Shown: piece by piece, positions 51,792 through 59,903 of the stretch
Numbering within the stretch: position 1 is the first letter of the stretch
Layout: the number at the start of each line of letters is the position of its first letter
Source: Arachidicoccus sp. BS20
GTDB lineage: Bacteria; Bacteroidota; Bacteroidia; Chitinophagales; Chitinophagaceae
DNA length: 64,000 nucleotides
Direction: 5' to 3'
Assembly: GCF_001659705.1 (NCBI RefSeq)
Contig: NZ_CP015971.1
Location: 1,302,001-1,366,000, forward strand
Made by a program: the position numbers and the translations under genes
Notes under the pieces: generated by a model
Seen by the model: only the letters and a program-made list of their open reading frames with translations
Databases searched by the model: none
Told to the model about the DNA's origin: nothing

Positions 51792-52457
51792 AATTTTTTC
51801 CTCCTTGTTTAATTTACTGTATTCGGCAATGTTGAACAATTTCTCGAATACCGGCTTGCGCAGGTACAAAGGTATCTTATCCAATTTGCTCATATTTTTC
51901 AATACGAAGAGCCACCCGTCCAAATCTGTTTTCAACTCCGGTTCTTCCTTTGTAAAATTAATCAATTCTATATAGAAAAATCCTAAATGCTCGTAAAAAA
52001 CTTTGCCGGTTTCCCGGTCGCAGAGGCAAACGTCGTGAAAATATTTGGTGGTTCGTTCGCTGCCGGGCATCGGGAAACCGTCCATCAGTGCAATCACATA
52101 TACTTCGCTTATCTTGTAGTCCCACTTTTTGCGGCTGCCCTTGGGCGCCTGGTCGGCAATCAGCTTGCTGCCGTAATACAGCATCCGCCGCTTGAAATTA
52201 AGCTGCGAGCTGCGCTGCACCTCTATAATGAATTGTTCGCCGTTGTCTGCCGTGCAGGTAAGGTCAAAAATTACACCGCCCGTTTCTTCCGTATCGCCTA
52301 CGTGTTCGTTCTTGTTGTAGTAAATATCCTGAATAACTTTCCGTCCCCGAAACAACTCATTAAGGAAAGCTATCAAAAGGTCTTTATTGGCATCTGTTCC
52401 GAAAGTCCGTTTAAAAGCGAAATCAGCGCGAAGGTCTATATATTTGGGTTTGTCCAT
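51552..52457 (-). CDS. Rpn-family PD-(D/E)XK nuclease / putative transposase (operon B)
   Basis: The 301-residue protein is identical in its N-terminal 220 or so residues to the operon A nuclease (Asp65, Glu79, Gln81 intact). Its C-terminal repeat region is one KAEG unit longer. ATG 52457 is chosen as in operon A, with the -7 box TATCTTTG at 52480-52487. Two almost identical nuclease genes 2.3 kb apart make recombination between them likely. Confidence 0.92.
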   Translation of the reverse strand: MDKPKYIDLRADFAFKRTFGTDANKDLLIAFLNELFRGRKVIQDIYYNKNEHVGDTEETGGVIFDLTCTADNGEQFIIEVQRSSQLNFKRRMLYYGSKLIADQAPKGSRKKWDYKISEVYVIALMDGFPMPGSERTTKYFHDVCLCDRETGKVFYEHLGFFYIELINFTKEEPELKTDLDGWLFVLKNMSKLDKIPLYLRKPVFEKLFNIAEYSKLNKEEKIMYDTSLKRKWDNEAVMEYARRESKAEGKAEGIAEGMEKGKAEVVRNLIIKLGFTDAQAADVAEVSLDFVKKVRASLKEE

Positions 52458-52479
52458 GTCTGTTGAAATTGCCTGCAAA

Positions 52480-52487
52480 CAAAGATA
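52480..52487 (-). promoter_or_regulatory. -7 box of Rpn operon B
   Basis: TATCTTTG on the minus strand, identical in position and context to the box of operon A. Confidence 0.5.
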
Positions 52488-52554
52488 GCTATAATCAAAC
52501 AGTTAATGGTTAATGGAGGGTAGTTAATAGCCAAAAGGTAATTTTATTTTTTTA

Positions 52555-52971
52555 TTTCCCCGCACGGTCTCCCGCAGGGAACTTTGCGCAATGTAAGCCA
52601 ACAACCGTAAAGTCCATTAGCAAACGCGCAAGCCATGAAAGAAGACCATACGGAGAAGAAAGTTAAGCGACGCTATGCGCGGCGTCTTCCCCGCGCATTT
52701 TCCGCACAGTCTCCCGCAGGGGACTTTGCGCAATGTATGCCTACAACCGTAAAGTCCATTAGCAAACGCGCAAGCCATGAAAGGAAACGATGCGGAGAAG
52801 AAAGTTAAGCGACGCTATGCGCGGCGTCTTCGCCGCGCATTTCCCCGCAGGGAACTTTGCGCAATCAAAGCCAACAACCGCAAAGCCCCTTAGCAAACGC
52901 GCAAGCCATGAATGGAGACCATGCGGAGAAGAAATCCGAAGCGCTGTGGTCGGGATTTACAATCCCGACCA
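52555..52971. repeat. Hairpin repeat array 3 with terminal palindrome
   Basis: About three units of the array repeat, followed at 52948-52971 by a palindrome GGTCGGGATT-TAC-AATCCCGACC. That palindrome is related to the TTCGGGATT palindromes elsewhere in the window. No gene is present between 52488 and 53005. Confidence 0.8.
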
Positions 52972-53005
52972 ACGATACCGATCACAGCGATGAGATTAAC
53001 AGTAT

Positions 53006-55492
53006 TTATTTATTCAATTTTTCGTCGAGCATTTTCATAAAGTATCCCCCCACGACGCTTCTTGCCTGAAAGCCCACTTGCTTACCGTCTGTTGTTTCGT
53101 GCCAGTCGCTCAAAGGCACACGGGTCGGCGTTTCGGTTGCGTACTTGTAAACAGGCGTTACAAATTTTTCAAACGTTGCTTTATCATTCGCCAGCGTTGC
53201 CGTCCACATAATCCAGTCGGATTTTGTATAAGTTTTTCTGCTGTCTAAAGGAAGACCGTATTTGTTCTGCTTCGTGAGATAATATTTCACTTCCTTTTCA
53301 TAAACACTTTGCGGGAAAATATTCAGATGCAGCACTTTATCCCAAACCAGATTATACTTCTGGCTCCAGGTATTTTTATCGTTGAACGTAAGGGCATAAT
53401 GGTCGCCTGCATCGGCAAGCTGCATCCATTTTTGTGCAAAGTCTTTTGCCATGGCAATATATTTTTCGGCAGTATCTTTTTGTCCCAGCATATCTGCCAT
53501 CATACCATAGGCGCCGATGGCAACGATGGCTTTCACTGAAAGGTTTGCGTTGCGTGCCAGGTGTCCTGCAAAGTCATCCGTGCATAATTGGTTGGTAGGG
53601 TCAAGTCCTGCTTTAGATAAATAATCCACCCAAATGCTCAGTTCTTTCCAATGTTGTTTTGCGTAGTTCGCATTACCTTCGGCTTTTGCAATAGCAGCCG
53701 TAGCAATGACTACATTGCCTGCTTCTTCCACCGGCATATCTTCCCCGTAAGTTTGTCCGTTTGCCAACGGATAAGTACCTAAATCGTGCGCAGGGAAAGG
53801 CTTTTGCCACTTGCCGCTTTCGCTGTATTCATAAATGCCGTTGAGCATTCCTTTGAGTAAATCGGGGTTGTACATTAAATACATCGGTGCGGAAGGATAA
53901 GTTATATCCACCGTGTTGATAGAACCGTTGCTGAAATTTTCTTTGGATAAAAACAAAATTTCTCCTTTGGGGCTTTGCACCAACGCATGTGCGGCAACGC
54001 TTTGCCTGTATGCCAAATCGCACAGCTTTGCATAATCTTCGCCGCCTGCGGCAACGGCTTCCTGATACATTTGCTTATCGAAAGCGTTACATTTTTCTAC
54101 CACCGAATTATAATCGTTATAAGCGGTTTCCAATTGCTGTTCAATGGAGCTGTTGCCGTCTTTGTTCCACCAGGGGCGCAGGTTGTGATGAAAATACTGA
54201 ACCATGTATTGTTCATCATAACCGAGCTCGATAAATTTTTCTTTGGATGAAGATGAAACTTTTCCGAGATTTAAAACGGTGTTCAGTTCGAGGCTGTTTC
54301 CTTTGACAGAACCGGTTGATTGAACTTTGTTATTCAGAAATGCAGCAATACCGCTTGTTTCGGAAGATGTGATGAATTGCTGCGTTGTATTATCATTGGG
54401 TGCGCCTACATAAAAATACCCCCAGTCGATTCTCAGATCGTCACCTTTCTTTTGCAGTACGGGCTGTGATGTTGTGCCTGTTTTCAGCAATTTTAAATTG
54501 CTTGTATTGGCAACAGATGCAGCGACTTCCTGCTTTGATGTATTAACCGCAACGTCCGATGAGGCGCCGAAATAAACCTGCACATCGTGCGTTTTGCCGT
54601 CGTTGGATGTTGCATTAAAAGTTACATAAGAAACAGGGCGTGATACAAGATTCAAATCGCTCAGCAACAATGGCGAAATGAATTTCACTTGCAAATCAAC
54701 CCCTCCCGCGGTAAAATCATACTTCGTTTGCGTCGCCGTTAAGCAGACAGCTTTTTGTGAAGCAAGCCGAATTTTTTTCTTGTCGGCAGATATGATTTTT
54801 TGCACGATTCCTGCATCGAGATAAGCGCCGCCTGCCGTATTTGCACAATGAATCGCCAAGACGTTCTTACCTTTTTTCAGGTTCTTTTTTATAGCATTAT
54901 TCAAATCAAGAAAAACAAATTTATTGGTCCACCCGGTTGTGTGATAAATATCTTGCCCGTTCAAATAAACTTCTACATTATCGTCATAATATATTTTCAA
55001 TAATAGGTTATCAAGATTAGGATTCGTTATTTCAAACACCCGCCGCATCCATATATCTTTGGATGCCCAAAGCGTTTTCGCTTCTGATTGATTGTCGCTG
55101 AACGGCGCTGCGCCTGACTTCCAGCCGTTATCGTTATATTTTACCGAAGTCCAATTATTATCGGGTTGCTGTTCGGTATATTTTACGGTATAATTGCTTT
55201 CATCTGCCGCGGGCAAAATACTTTTATACGCATCTGCCTGCTTTCCTAAAAACCGGTAGTATTGGTTATCCACTTTGATGATTCCTATTAAAGATTGATT
55301 GGCTCCTGTCCAATGCTTTGTGACTGATGCGTTCAGCTTATCCGTGGCAGACCAAATACTGAAATACGTATCGTGCGTAATCAAAGGATACGACGGTGCA
55401 ATTTGCTGCGCGTTTACTTTGACAGAGAGCAATGCCGCAGCAAACAATAAAAACCTGGCTCTCTTAATTGCCGGAAAAAATACGTGTGTCAT
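53006..55492 (-). CDS. Glutaminase A-like exported protein (DUF4965/DUF5127 family)
   Basis: The 828-residue protein has a signal peptide (residues 1-28, ending VNAQ), an N-terminal beta-sandwich region (SYPLITHDTYFSIWSATDKL) and an inserted jelly-roll (about 110-235: DNVEVYLNGQDIYHTTGW). A C-terminal helical toroid domain carries RQSVAAHALVQSPKGEILFL, YPLANGQTYGEDMPVEEAGN and CTDDFAGHLARNANLSVKAI. This layout matches glutaminase-A-type proteins of the DUF4964-DUF5127-DUF4965-DUF1793 group. It is at the end of the Sus operon and probably acts in the periplasm or at the surface. Its true substrate (glutamine-containing or glycan) is uncertain. Confidence 0.8.
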   Translation of the reverse strand: MTHVFFPAIKRARFLLFAAALLSVKVNAQQIAPSYPLITHDTYFSIWSATDKLNASVTKHWTGANQSLIGIIKVDNQYYRFLGKQADAYKSILPAADESNYTVKYTEQQPDNNWTSVKYNDNGWKSGAAPFSDNQSEAKTLWASKDIWMRRVFEITNPNLDNLLLKIYYDDNVEVYLNGQDIYHTTGWTNKFVFLDLNNAIKKNLKKGKNVLAIHCANTAGGAYLDAGIVQKIISADKKKIRLASQKAVCLTATQTKYDFTAGGVDLQVKFISPLLLSDLNLVSRPVSYVTFNATSNDGKTHDVQVYFGASSDVAVNTSKQEVAASVANTSNLKLLKTGTTSQPVLQKKGDDLRIDWGYFYVGAPNDNTTQQFITSSETSGIAAFLNNKVQSTGSVKGNSLELNTVLNLGKVSSSSKEKFIELGYDEQYMVQYFHHNLRPWWNKDGNSSIEQQLETAYNDYNSVVEKCNAFDKQMYQEAVAAGGEDYAKLCDLAYRQSVAAHALVQSPKGEILFLSKENFSNGSINTVDITYPSAPMYLMYNPDLLKGMLNGIYEYSESGKWQKPFPAHDLGTYPLANGQTYGEDMPVEEAGNVVIATAAIAKAEGNANYAKQHWKELSIWVDYLSKAGLDPTNQLCTDDFAGHLARNANLSVKAIVAIGAYGMMADMLGQKDTAEKYIAMAKDFAQKWMQLADAGDHYALTFNDKNTWSQKYNLVWDKVLHLNIFPQSVYEKEVKYYLTKQNKYGLPLDSRKTYTKSDWIMWTATLANDKATFEKFVTPVYKYATETPTRVPLSDWHETTDGKQVGFQARSVVGGYFMKMLDEKLNK

Positions 55493-55706
55493 TAGATTTG
55501 TTAATAGATTATGTAATGATAAATAGATGAATGATTGTACAACCGGCGAATTGCAAATAGCTTACGCCCTTGTTAATTTAAAACTCCCGTTATAAACGGA
55601 TTTTGATAATTGAATAACATTGAACCTGTTTAAAATAGTTTTGCTAAATGCTTTCTTTCAACAAAATGATAATATTTTAAATGATATTTCGAGTATTTTT
55701 TACGTT

Positions 55707-55886
55707 CGACCCCTTCGGGCAATATCATTAAGTTAAGAAATGTTTACGTTTGCTATGTGCGGTGTCCTCGCCGCACATCATTATTCTGTCGGCTCTTGCC
55801 GAAAATTGCCATGAGGCAGTAGAATAATCGTGTGAAGCGAGGACGCTTCACACAACTTAACTTAATGACATTGTTCTTCGGGGTCG
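55707..55886. repeat. 180-base nested inverted-repeat element
   Basis: The ends CGACCCCTTCGGG and CTTCGGGGTCG are inverted, as are ATCATTAAGTTAAG and CTTAACTTAATGA just inside. The interior contains three further inverted pairs: TGTGCGG/CCGCACA, ATTATTCT/AGAATAAT and GTGTGAAGCG/CGCTTCACAC. It has no coding frame of note. The TGTGCGGTGTCCTCGCCGCACA hairpin resembles the hairpin in the Rpn arrays. The rest of the gap 55493-56063 shows no gene. Confidence 0.75.
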
Positions 55887-56063
55887 CAGGTTTATATAAA
55901 ATCATTGTACCGCTATAAACATTTGGCTCCTCCGGAGTCATACGTGATGATTACGGACAATAAAAGAAATAATGCAACGACGACGGGTAATCTGACAAAA
56001 AATTTACTCATTAAAAAGTGATTTAGATGATGATATTTTTGATTATTGTTTGCTTTAGTTATC

Positions 56064-56507
56064 CTATTTTACACGTTCATATATTTCCTCTCCGTTTGCG
56101 CCGTTCAATGTCCAATTCATCAGGAAAGTGTCGTCGTCTAAAAATTTAAAAACTACATGGCCTTCTTTTACGGAAGGCGGTACTCCTATATGTTTGTCTA
56201 ATTCTTCCGTGTAAGTTGAGTCTGAGGTAATTTTAATCTTTCCTCTCGAAAGCTGCACGTAGCGGTCATTCATATAAAAAAAATGCATGAAATTTCCGTT
56301 TGCATCAAATACTTTAAAATCTCTGTTTCTCGGCGGTGTAAATTTGTCATTGGTACCGTTGATGCCTTTCAGCATATTTTTCTGCATACTTACCTGCCAC
56401 ATGCCTTCAAAATTTTTGGCGCTTATTTTTATTTTTTGCGCACCGGCATTATAACCGTATGTTACGGAAGCGAGCAGCAGAAATCCGTGAATTACTAATC
56501 TTTTCAT
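56064..56507 (-). CDS. DUF4488-like small exported protein
   Basis: A 147-residue protein with a signal peptide (1-23, ending AGAQ) and a lipocalin-like core: FEGMWQVSMQKNM, RDFKVFDANGNFMHFF and FKFLDDDTFLMNWTLNG. These resemble the DUF4488 group of Bacteroidota exported proteins. It lies between the Sus operon and the glutaminase-like gene. The start ATG follows a leader element whose middle is interrupted. Confidence 0.65.
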   Translation of the reverse strand: MKRLVIHGFLLLASVTYGYNAGAQKIKISAKNFEGMWQVSMQKNMLKGINGTNDKFTPPRNRDFKVFDANGNFMHFFYMNDRYVQLSRGKIKITSDSTYTEELDKHIGVPPSVKEGHVVFKFLDDDTFLMNWTLNGANGEEIYERVK

Positions 56508-56680
56508 CTGTTTACTTTTTCATGTTTTTATCTGTCAGATGGAAATCGAAGATTAGCTTCGCTCAGTTCGAGCAAGCTCTCGTGTCACGAACTCCATCCT
56601 ATAAAATAAAAATGCCGCGAGTAATACCTCAAAATAATGCATCGCTTTGAGTATGCCAAAGGTATATGGGCATTTCATGG
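56508..56680 (-). promoter_or_regulatory. Conserved leader element before the DUF4488 gene, interrupted
   Basis: On the minus strand the head ATGAAATGCCCATATACC and an ACTCAAAGCGATGCATTATT block match the other leaders. The tail TCCATCTGACAG followed by AAAAAGTAAACAG leads directly into ATGAAAAG. About 80 extra bases, including a GAAGCTAATCTTCG-type hairpin, lie between head and tail. Confidence 0.5.
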
Positions 56681-56736
56681 CTTATTAATTAATTTTTTTA
56701 CGTTAAATCAATTTATTACGCTTGCAGACACTCGTT

Positions 56737-57717
56737 TTACCACTGAATTGCCTGGTCTTCATCCGGTATCTGTGTATTGATTTTTCTTTCCATGATTAGT
56801 GAACCGCGTACGGTATAGTCAATAGTGGCATTTGCCACAGAGGTATAATCGGTATAGTTGTAATCAATATTATTGATGGTAACATACCTGTGCACAAGAT
56901 ACGGCAGAATTTCATCCGGAATTTCTTCAACGGAATAATTAACCGTTTGATTTACGTGAAAATTCATATCGGGATTGTCCGAAGTAAGCACAACTTCTCT
57001 TGTAGTGGTATCAAACTTTGCATAAATTTTATAATCTCTTCTGTCGGTTTTATTTTCATCTACGGTACCGGCATAGAAGAAGACTGTATTTTCGTCAACA
57101 ACATAAGTTTGTATCGTACTGCTTACTATCGCCGCGCCGTTTTCTTCTCCTTTCAGGTAAATCTTCAGAGCCGTACCGCTGTATTCTCCCGAATAATCAT
57201 TAAACGGCACAATTCTCAATAATGCTTTTGAGTAATTTCTTCTCGGGTTGGGAGTATATCCCCCTGACGGTTCTATCGTAAGTGGCAGCATCCATTTATC
57301 TGCCAAATCAATATTTTTAAGTGTAAACCCGATAGTGGCAGTATCGGTGTTCTCATTCTTTTTAATGGAAATTACCGTATCGGGAATAGTATAATACTGC
57401 TGCGACAACTGTTTATAATAAAGGTCTGTCCGGTTTTGAAAATTCGCGTCGTTAAAAGCCCGCAGCGTATCGGGATCAAGCCCGATATGTACCTGAAGGT
57501 CATTCTTATTATTGGTTGTACCGCTGACGATTACCGGCAGTTCATAATTAACCAGTCCGTCCGGCTTGTACCGGATATGAATGGGTGTTACGCCGTCTCC
57601 GTCCAGAGGAGCCTTGAAGGAGACATATTGCTCATATTGCTCGGCTGTCCAGTCTTTATTGCAGGCTGTACTTCCGGTAATCAGCAGCAGGGTAAGTATT
57701 ACAGCTGTCTTTTTCAT
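56737..57717 (-). CDS. DUF4361/DUF1735-like surface lipoprotein
   Basis: The 326-residue lipoprotein (lipobox TGSTAC, Cys19) starts CNKDWTAEQYEQYVSFKAP. It has an N-terminal beta-sandwich with LPVIVSGTTNN and DPDTLRAFNDANF, typical of DUF1735/DUF4973, and a C-terminal domain (DYSGEYSGTALKIY onward) like DUF4361. Such proteins follow SusD in polysaccharide utilisation loci and bind the substrate at the cell surface. It lies 33 bases after the SusD gene, in the same operon. Confidence 0.8.
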   Translation of the reverse strand: MKKTAVILTLLLITGSTACNKDWTAEQYEQYVSFKAPLDGDGVTPIHIRYKPDGLVNYELPVIVSGTTNNKNDLQVHIGLDPDTLRAFNDANFQNRTDLYYKQLSQQYYTIPDTVISIKKNENTDTATIGFTLKNIDLADKWMLPLTIEPSGGYTPNPRRNYSKALLRIVPFNDYSGEYSGTALKIYLKGEENGAAIVSSTIQTYVVDENTVFFYAGTVDENKTDRRDYKIYAKFDTTTREVVLTSDNPDMNFHVNQTVNYSVEEIPDEILPYLVHRYVTINNIDYNYTDYTSVANATIDYTVRGSLIMERKINTQIPDEDQAIQW

Positions 57718-57750
57718 ACGTAATTTTTTATTTTTAATGTTCAGCTTTAA

Positions 57751-59799
57751 TTATTTATAAGTTTGCCAGCCCGGGTTTTGTGTCAGACGGTTGTCGCGTC
57801 TCAACTCTTCAATCTCAATCGGCCAAAAATACATTTTGTCGGCAAAGGTGCTTTGAAGGGCAAAAGCCGCCACCGGCTGATGGAATAAATCTCTTTGATC
57901 CTGGGTCATCAAAACGTTATAGCCGTAAATAGGACGAACCAATTCAGTGGAAGCGTCTTCCCATCTGCGTAAATCGTAATAACGCTCCTGCTCTCCCATC
58001 AATTCGATCTGGCGTTCACGCTTAATGGCTTTTCGCAATTGCGTATTGCTTGCATATACGGCATCGGAAAAATCGGGCAGTCCCGCCCTGATTCTGACCG
58101 GTCTGATTCCTTTTTGCATTTCCGGAACATTTCTTGAAATGGAATATGTCTGAGAGCTGTCCCAGCTTGGTATATTGTATGAACCGGTTAATTCATTTAA
58201 TGCCTCGGCATATTCCAGCAATATATCCGCATAGCGGATTGCAGGCTCATATTTCGGAACGACTTTATTCAAATCCCCGTTTTCATACGTATCCTGCGGG
58301 TTTACATATTTCATAATGCCGATACCGGTTCTCAGCCAGAACATGGTATTGGTATAACCGTTCCCCGAACCGCGATAATAAAATACCTGCTTTTCCCTGT
58401 TGTATTCCTGCGATTCATTAGTGAGATGCCACACGCTGCCGTTATACGCTACCGAAGCATAAAATCTCGGCTCCCTGTTGGCAAACTGTAAAGAGACGCC
58501 GGCTGCCAGCGGTTTATATTTCCCGGCAGCGACATCCTCGTCGGTCACGAAACCACTAACTCTTTGACTGCCGTTCCCTTCTCCGTACTCCATATCTTTA
58601 CCGGGCGCATCGGAGCCGTCGTTCATATAATACGCGTCGCACTGTTTCAGCGTCATGCCGTGTGTATTCCAGCCGGAAGCTATGCGCGGTAACTGGTGCA
58701 CAACCATAACATTAATACCTTCGCTGGATTGATTTTGTCCCCGCGTAAAAATCAGTTCCGGGTTTTCTGCGGCGGACAACTCTCCGTCAAACAACCTGCG
58801 GTAAGATTCAAACGGGTCTATGTTTGCCCAGCCGTCGGGCCACGGTTTATCCGAATATTCGGCATTATACGGCGGCGCTATTGTCGCAGGGTGCGTTATG
58901 GTACCCGAACTGGTGTATGGCGCCACAAATAAGGAATAAACACCTAACTGCATCACATCCTTTGCCGCCGCGGCAGCTCTTGCCCACTTTTGTTCATCAT
59001 AGGTAAGTGAAAGCAAAGGATTGCCTTTATCATCGACCAGCCTTGTTTTAAAATCTGCACTCACTTTACCGCCGTTCATTAAGGGACTGGCTGCATATAA
59101 AAATACTTTTGCGCGTGTTGCCAACGCCGCTCCCCGCGTTGGTCTGGCGATAGCCAATTGCCCGCGGCTTTGGGGCAGGTCTTTGGCTGCAAGCACCATT
59201 TCTTTGCCGATATATTCCGCACATTCCTCGTATGTGCTTCTTGGAAAAGCGAGCTCATCATAGCTTTTCGTGTAATCGGCGCCTTCGTCGGGAATAATCG
59301 GTACAGGACCGTATTTTCTCAACAGAAGCCAGTAATAGTATGCGCGTACAAACCGTGCCTGCGCCTTATAGTCCGCTTTTTGCTCATCATCTATTACTGT
59401 GGACCCGTCAATATTCTGTATAAATATGGAGGCGCTTCTGATACCTTCATAACACAGATTCCAGGAATTGACCTCGCCTTCATGATAGCCGCCGAGGCTG
59501 AACCTGTTATAAGATAAAGAACCGGCATTCGTAGGGTCATAGTCCACATCTCTGTCGCCGTAATAAATATCGTCGGCAAAGTTGAACGGTTCAAACCCTT
59601 TACTTGCCACATCGGCATTTACGCCGGTAAGGTAGGAATAGGAATTGGCTAACCATTCTTCGATGTAATCTACATTATTAAATGATTTGTCTAAATCCAG
59701 CCGGTCTTTAAAATACTGATCGGACTTAAGATATTTTTTGCAAGAAATGAATAGCGTTGCCATCATAATAAAAATGGATACGGCTGTTATTTTTTTCAT
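57751..59799 (-). CDS. SusD/RagB-family lipoprotein of the second Sus operon
   Basis: The 682-residue protein from ATG 59799 has a lipobox ending FISC (Cys20), then KKYLKSDQYFKDRL. Its helical body includes RFVRAYYYWLLLRKYGPVPI, RYADILLEYAEALNEL and RQIELMGEQERYYDLRRWED, the conserved ExxGExxRxxDLRRW region. It is longer than most SusD proteins because of large loops. The start is fixed by the leader element that ends at the ATG. It caps the SusC channel encoded upstream. Confidence 0.93.
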   Translation of the reverse strand: MKKITAVSIFIMMATLFISCKKYLKSDQYFKDRLDLDKSFNNVDYIEEWLANSYSYLTGVNADVASKGFEPFNFADDIYYGDRDVDYDPTNAGSLSYNRFSLGGYHEGEVNSWNLCYEGIRSASIFIQNIDGSTVIDDEQKADYKAQARFVRAYYYWLLLRKYGPVPIIPDEGADYTKSYDELAFPRSTYEECAEYIGKEMVLAAKDLPQSRGQLAIARPTRGAALATRAKVFLYAASPLMNGGKVSADFKTRLVDDKGNPLLSLTYDEQKWARAAAAAKDVMQLGVYSLFVAPYTSSGTITHPATIAPPYNAEYSDKPWPDGWANIDPFESYRRLFDGELSAAENPELIFTRGQNQSSEGINVMVVHQLPRIASGWNTHGMTLKQCDAYYMNDGSDAPGKDMEYGEGNGSQRVSGFVTDEDVAAGKYKPLAAGVSLQFANREPRFYASVAYNGSVWHLTNESQEYNREKQVFYYRGSGNGYTNTMFWLRTGIGIMKYVNPQDTYENGDLNKVVPKYEPAIRYADILLEYAEALNELTGSYNIPSWDSSQTYSISRNVPEMQKGIRPVRIRAGLPDFSDAVYASNTQLRKAIKRERQIELMGEQERYYDLRRWEDASTELVRPIYGYNVLMTQDQRDLFHQPVAAFALQSTFADKMYFWPIEIEELRRDNRLTQNPGWQTYK

Positions 59800-59892
59800 C
59801 TGTTTATATTTATTTCTTTTTAATTGCCACATGGAATGCCAATCGTCATCACTTTGTGTATGCCAAAGGTTTATGGGCATTTCATCTGTCTG
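59800..59892 (-). promoter_or_regulatory. Conserved leader element between susC-like and susD-like genes
   Basis: On the minus strand the element reads CAGATGAAATGCCC, then TTTGGCATACACAAAGTGATG, then TTGGCATTCCATGTGGCAATT and an A-rich tail ending ATATAAACAG directly before ATGAAAAAA of the SusD gene. It lies inside the operon, 12 bases after the SusC stop, so it would be transcribed as an intergenic leader that could adjust SusD translation or mRNA processing. Confidence 0.6.
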
Positions 59893-59903
59893 TTTTTTTA
59901 TTA

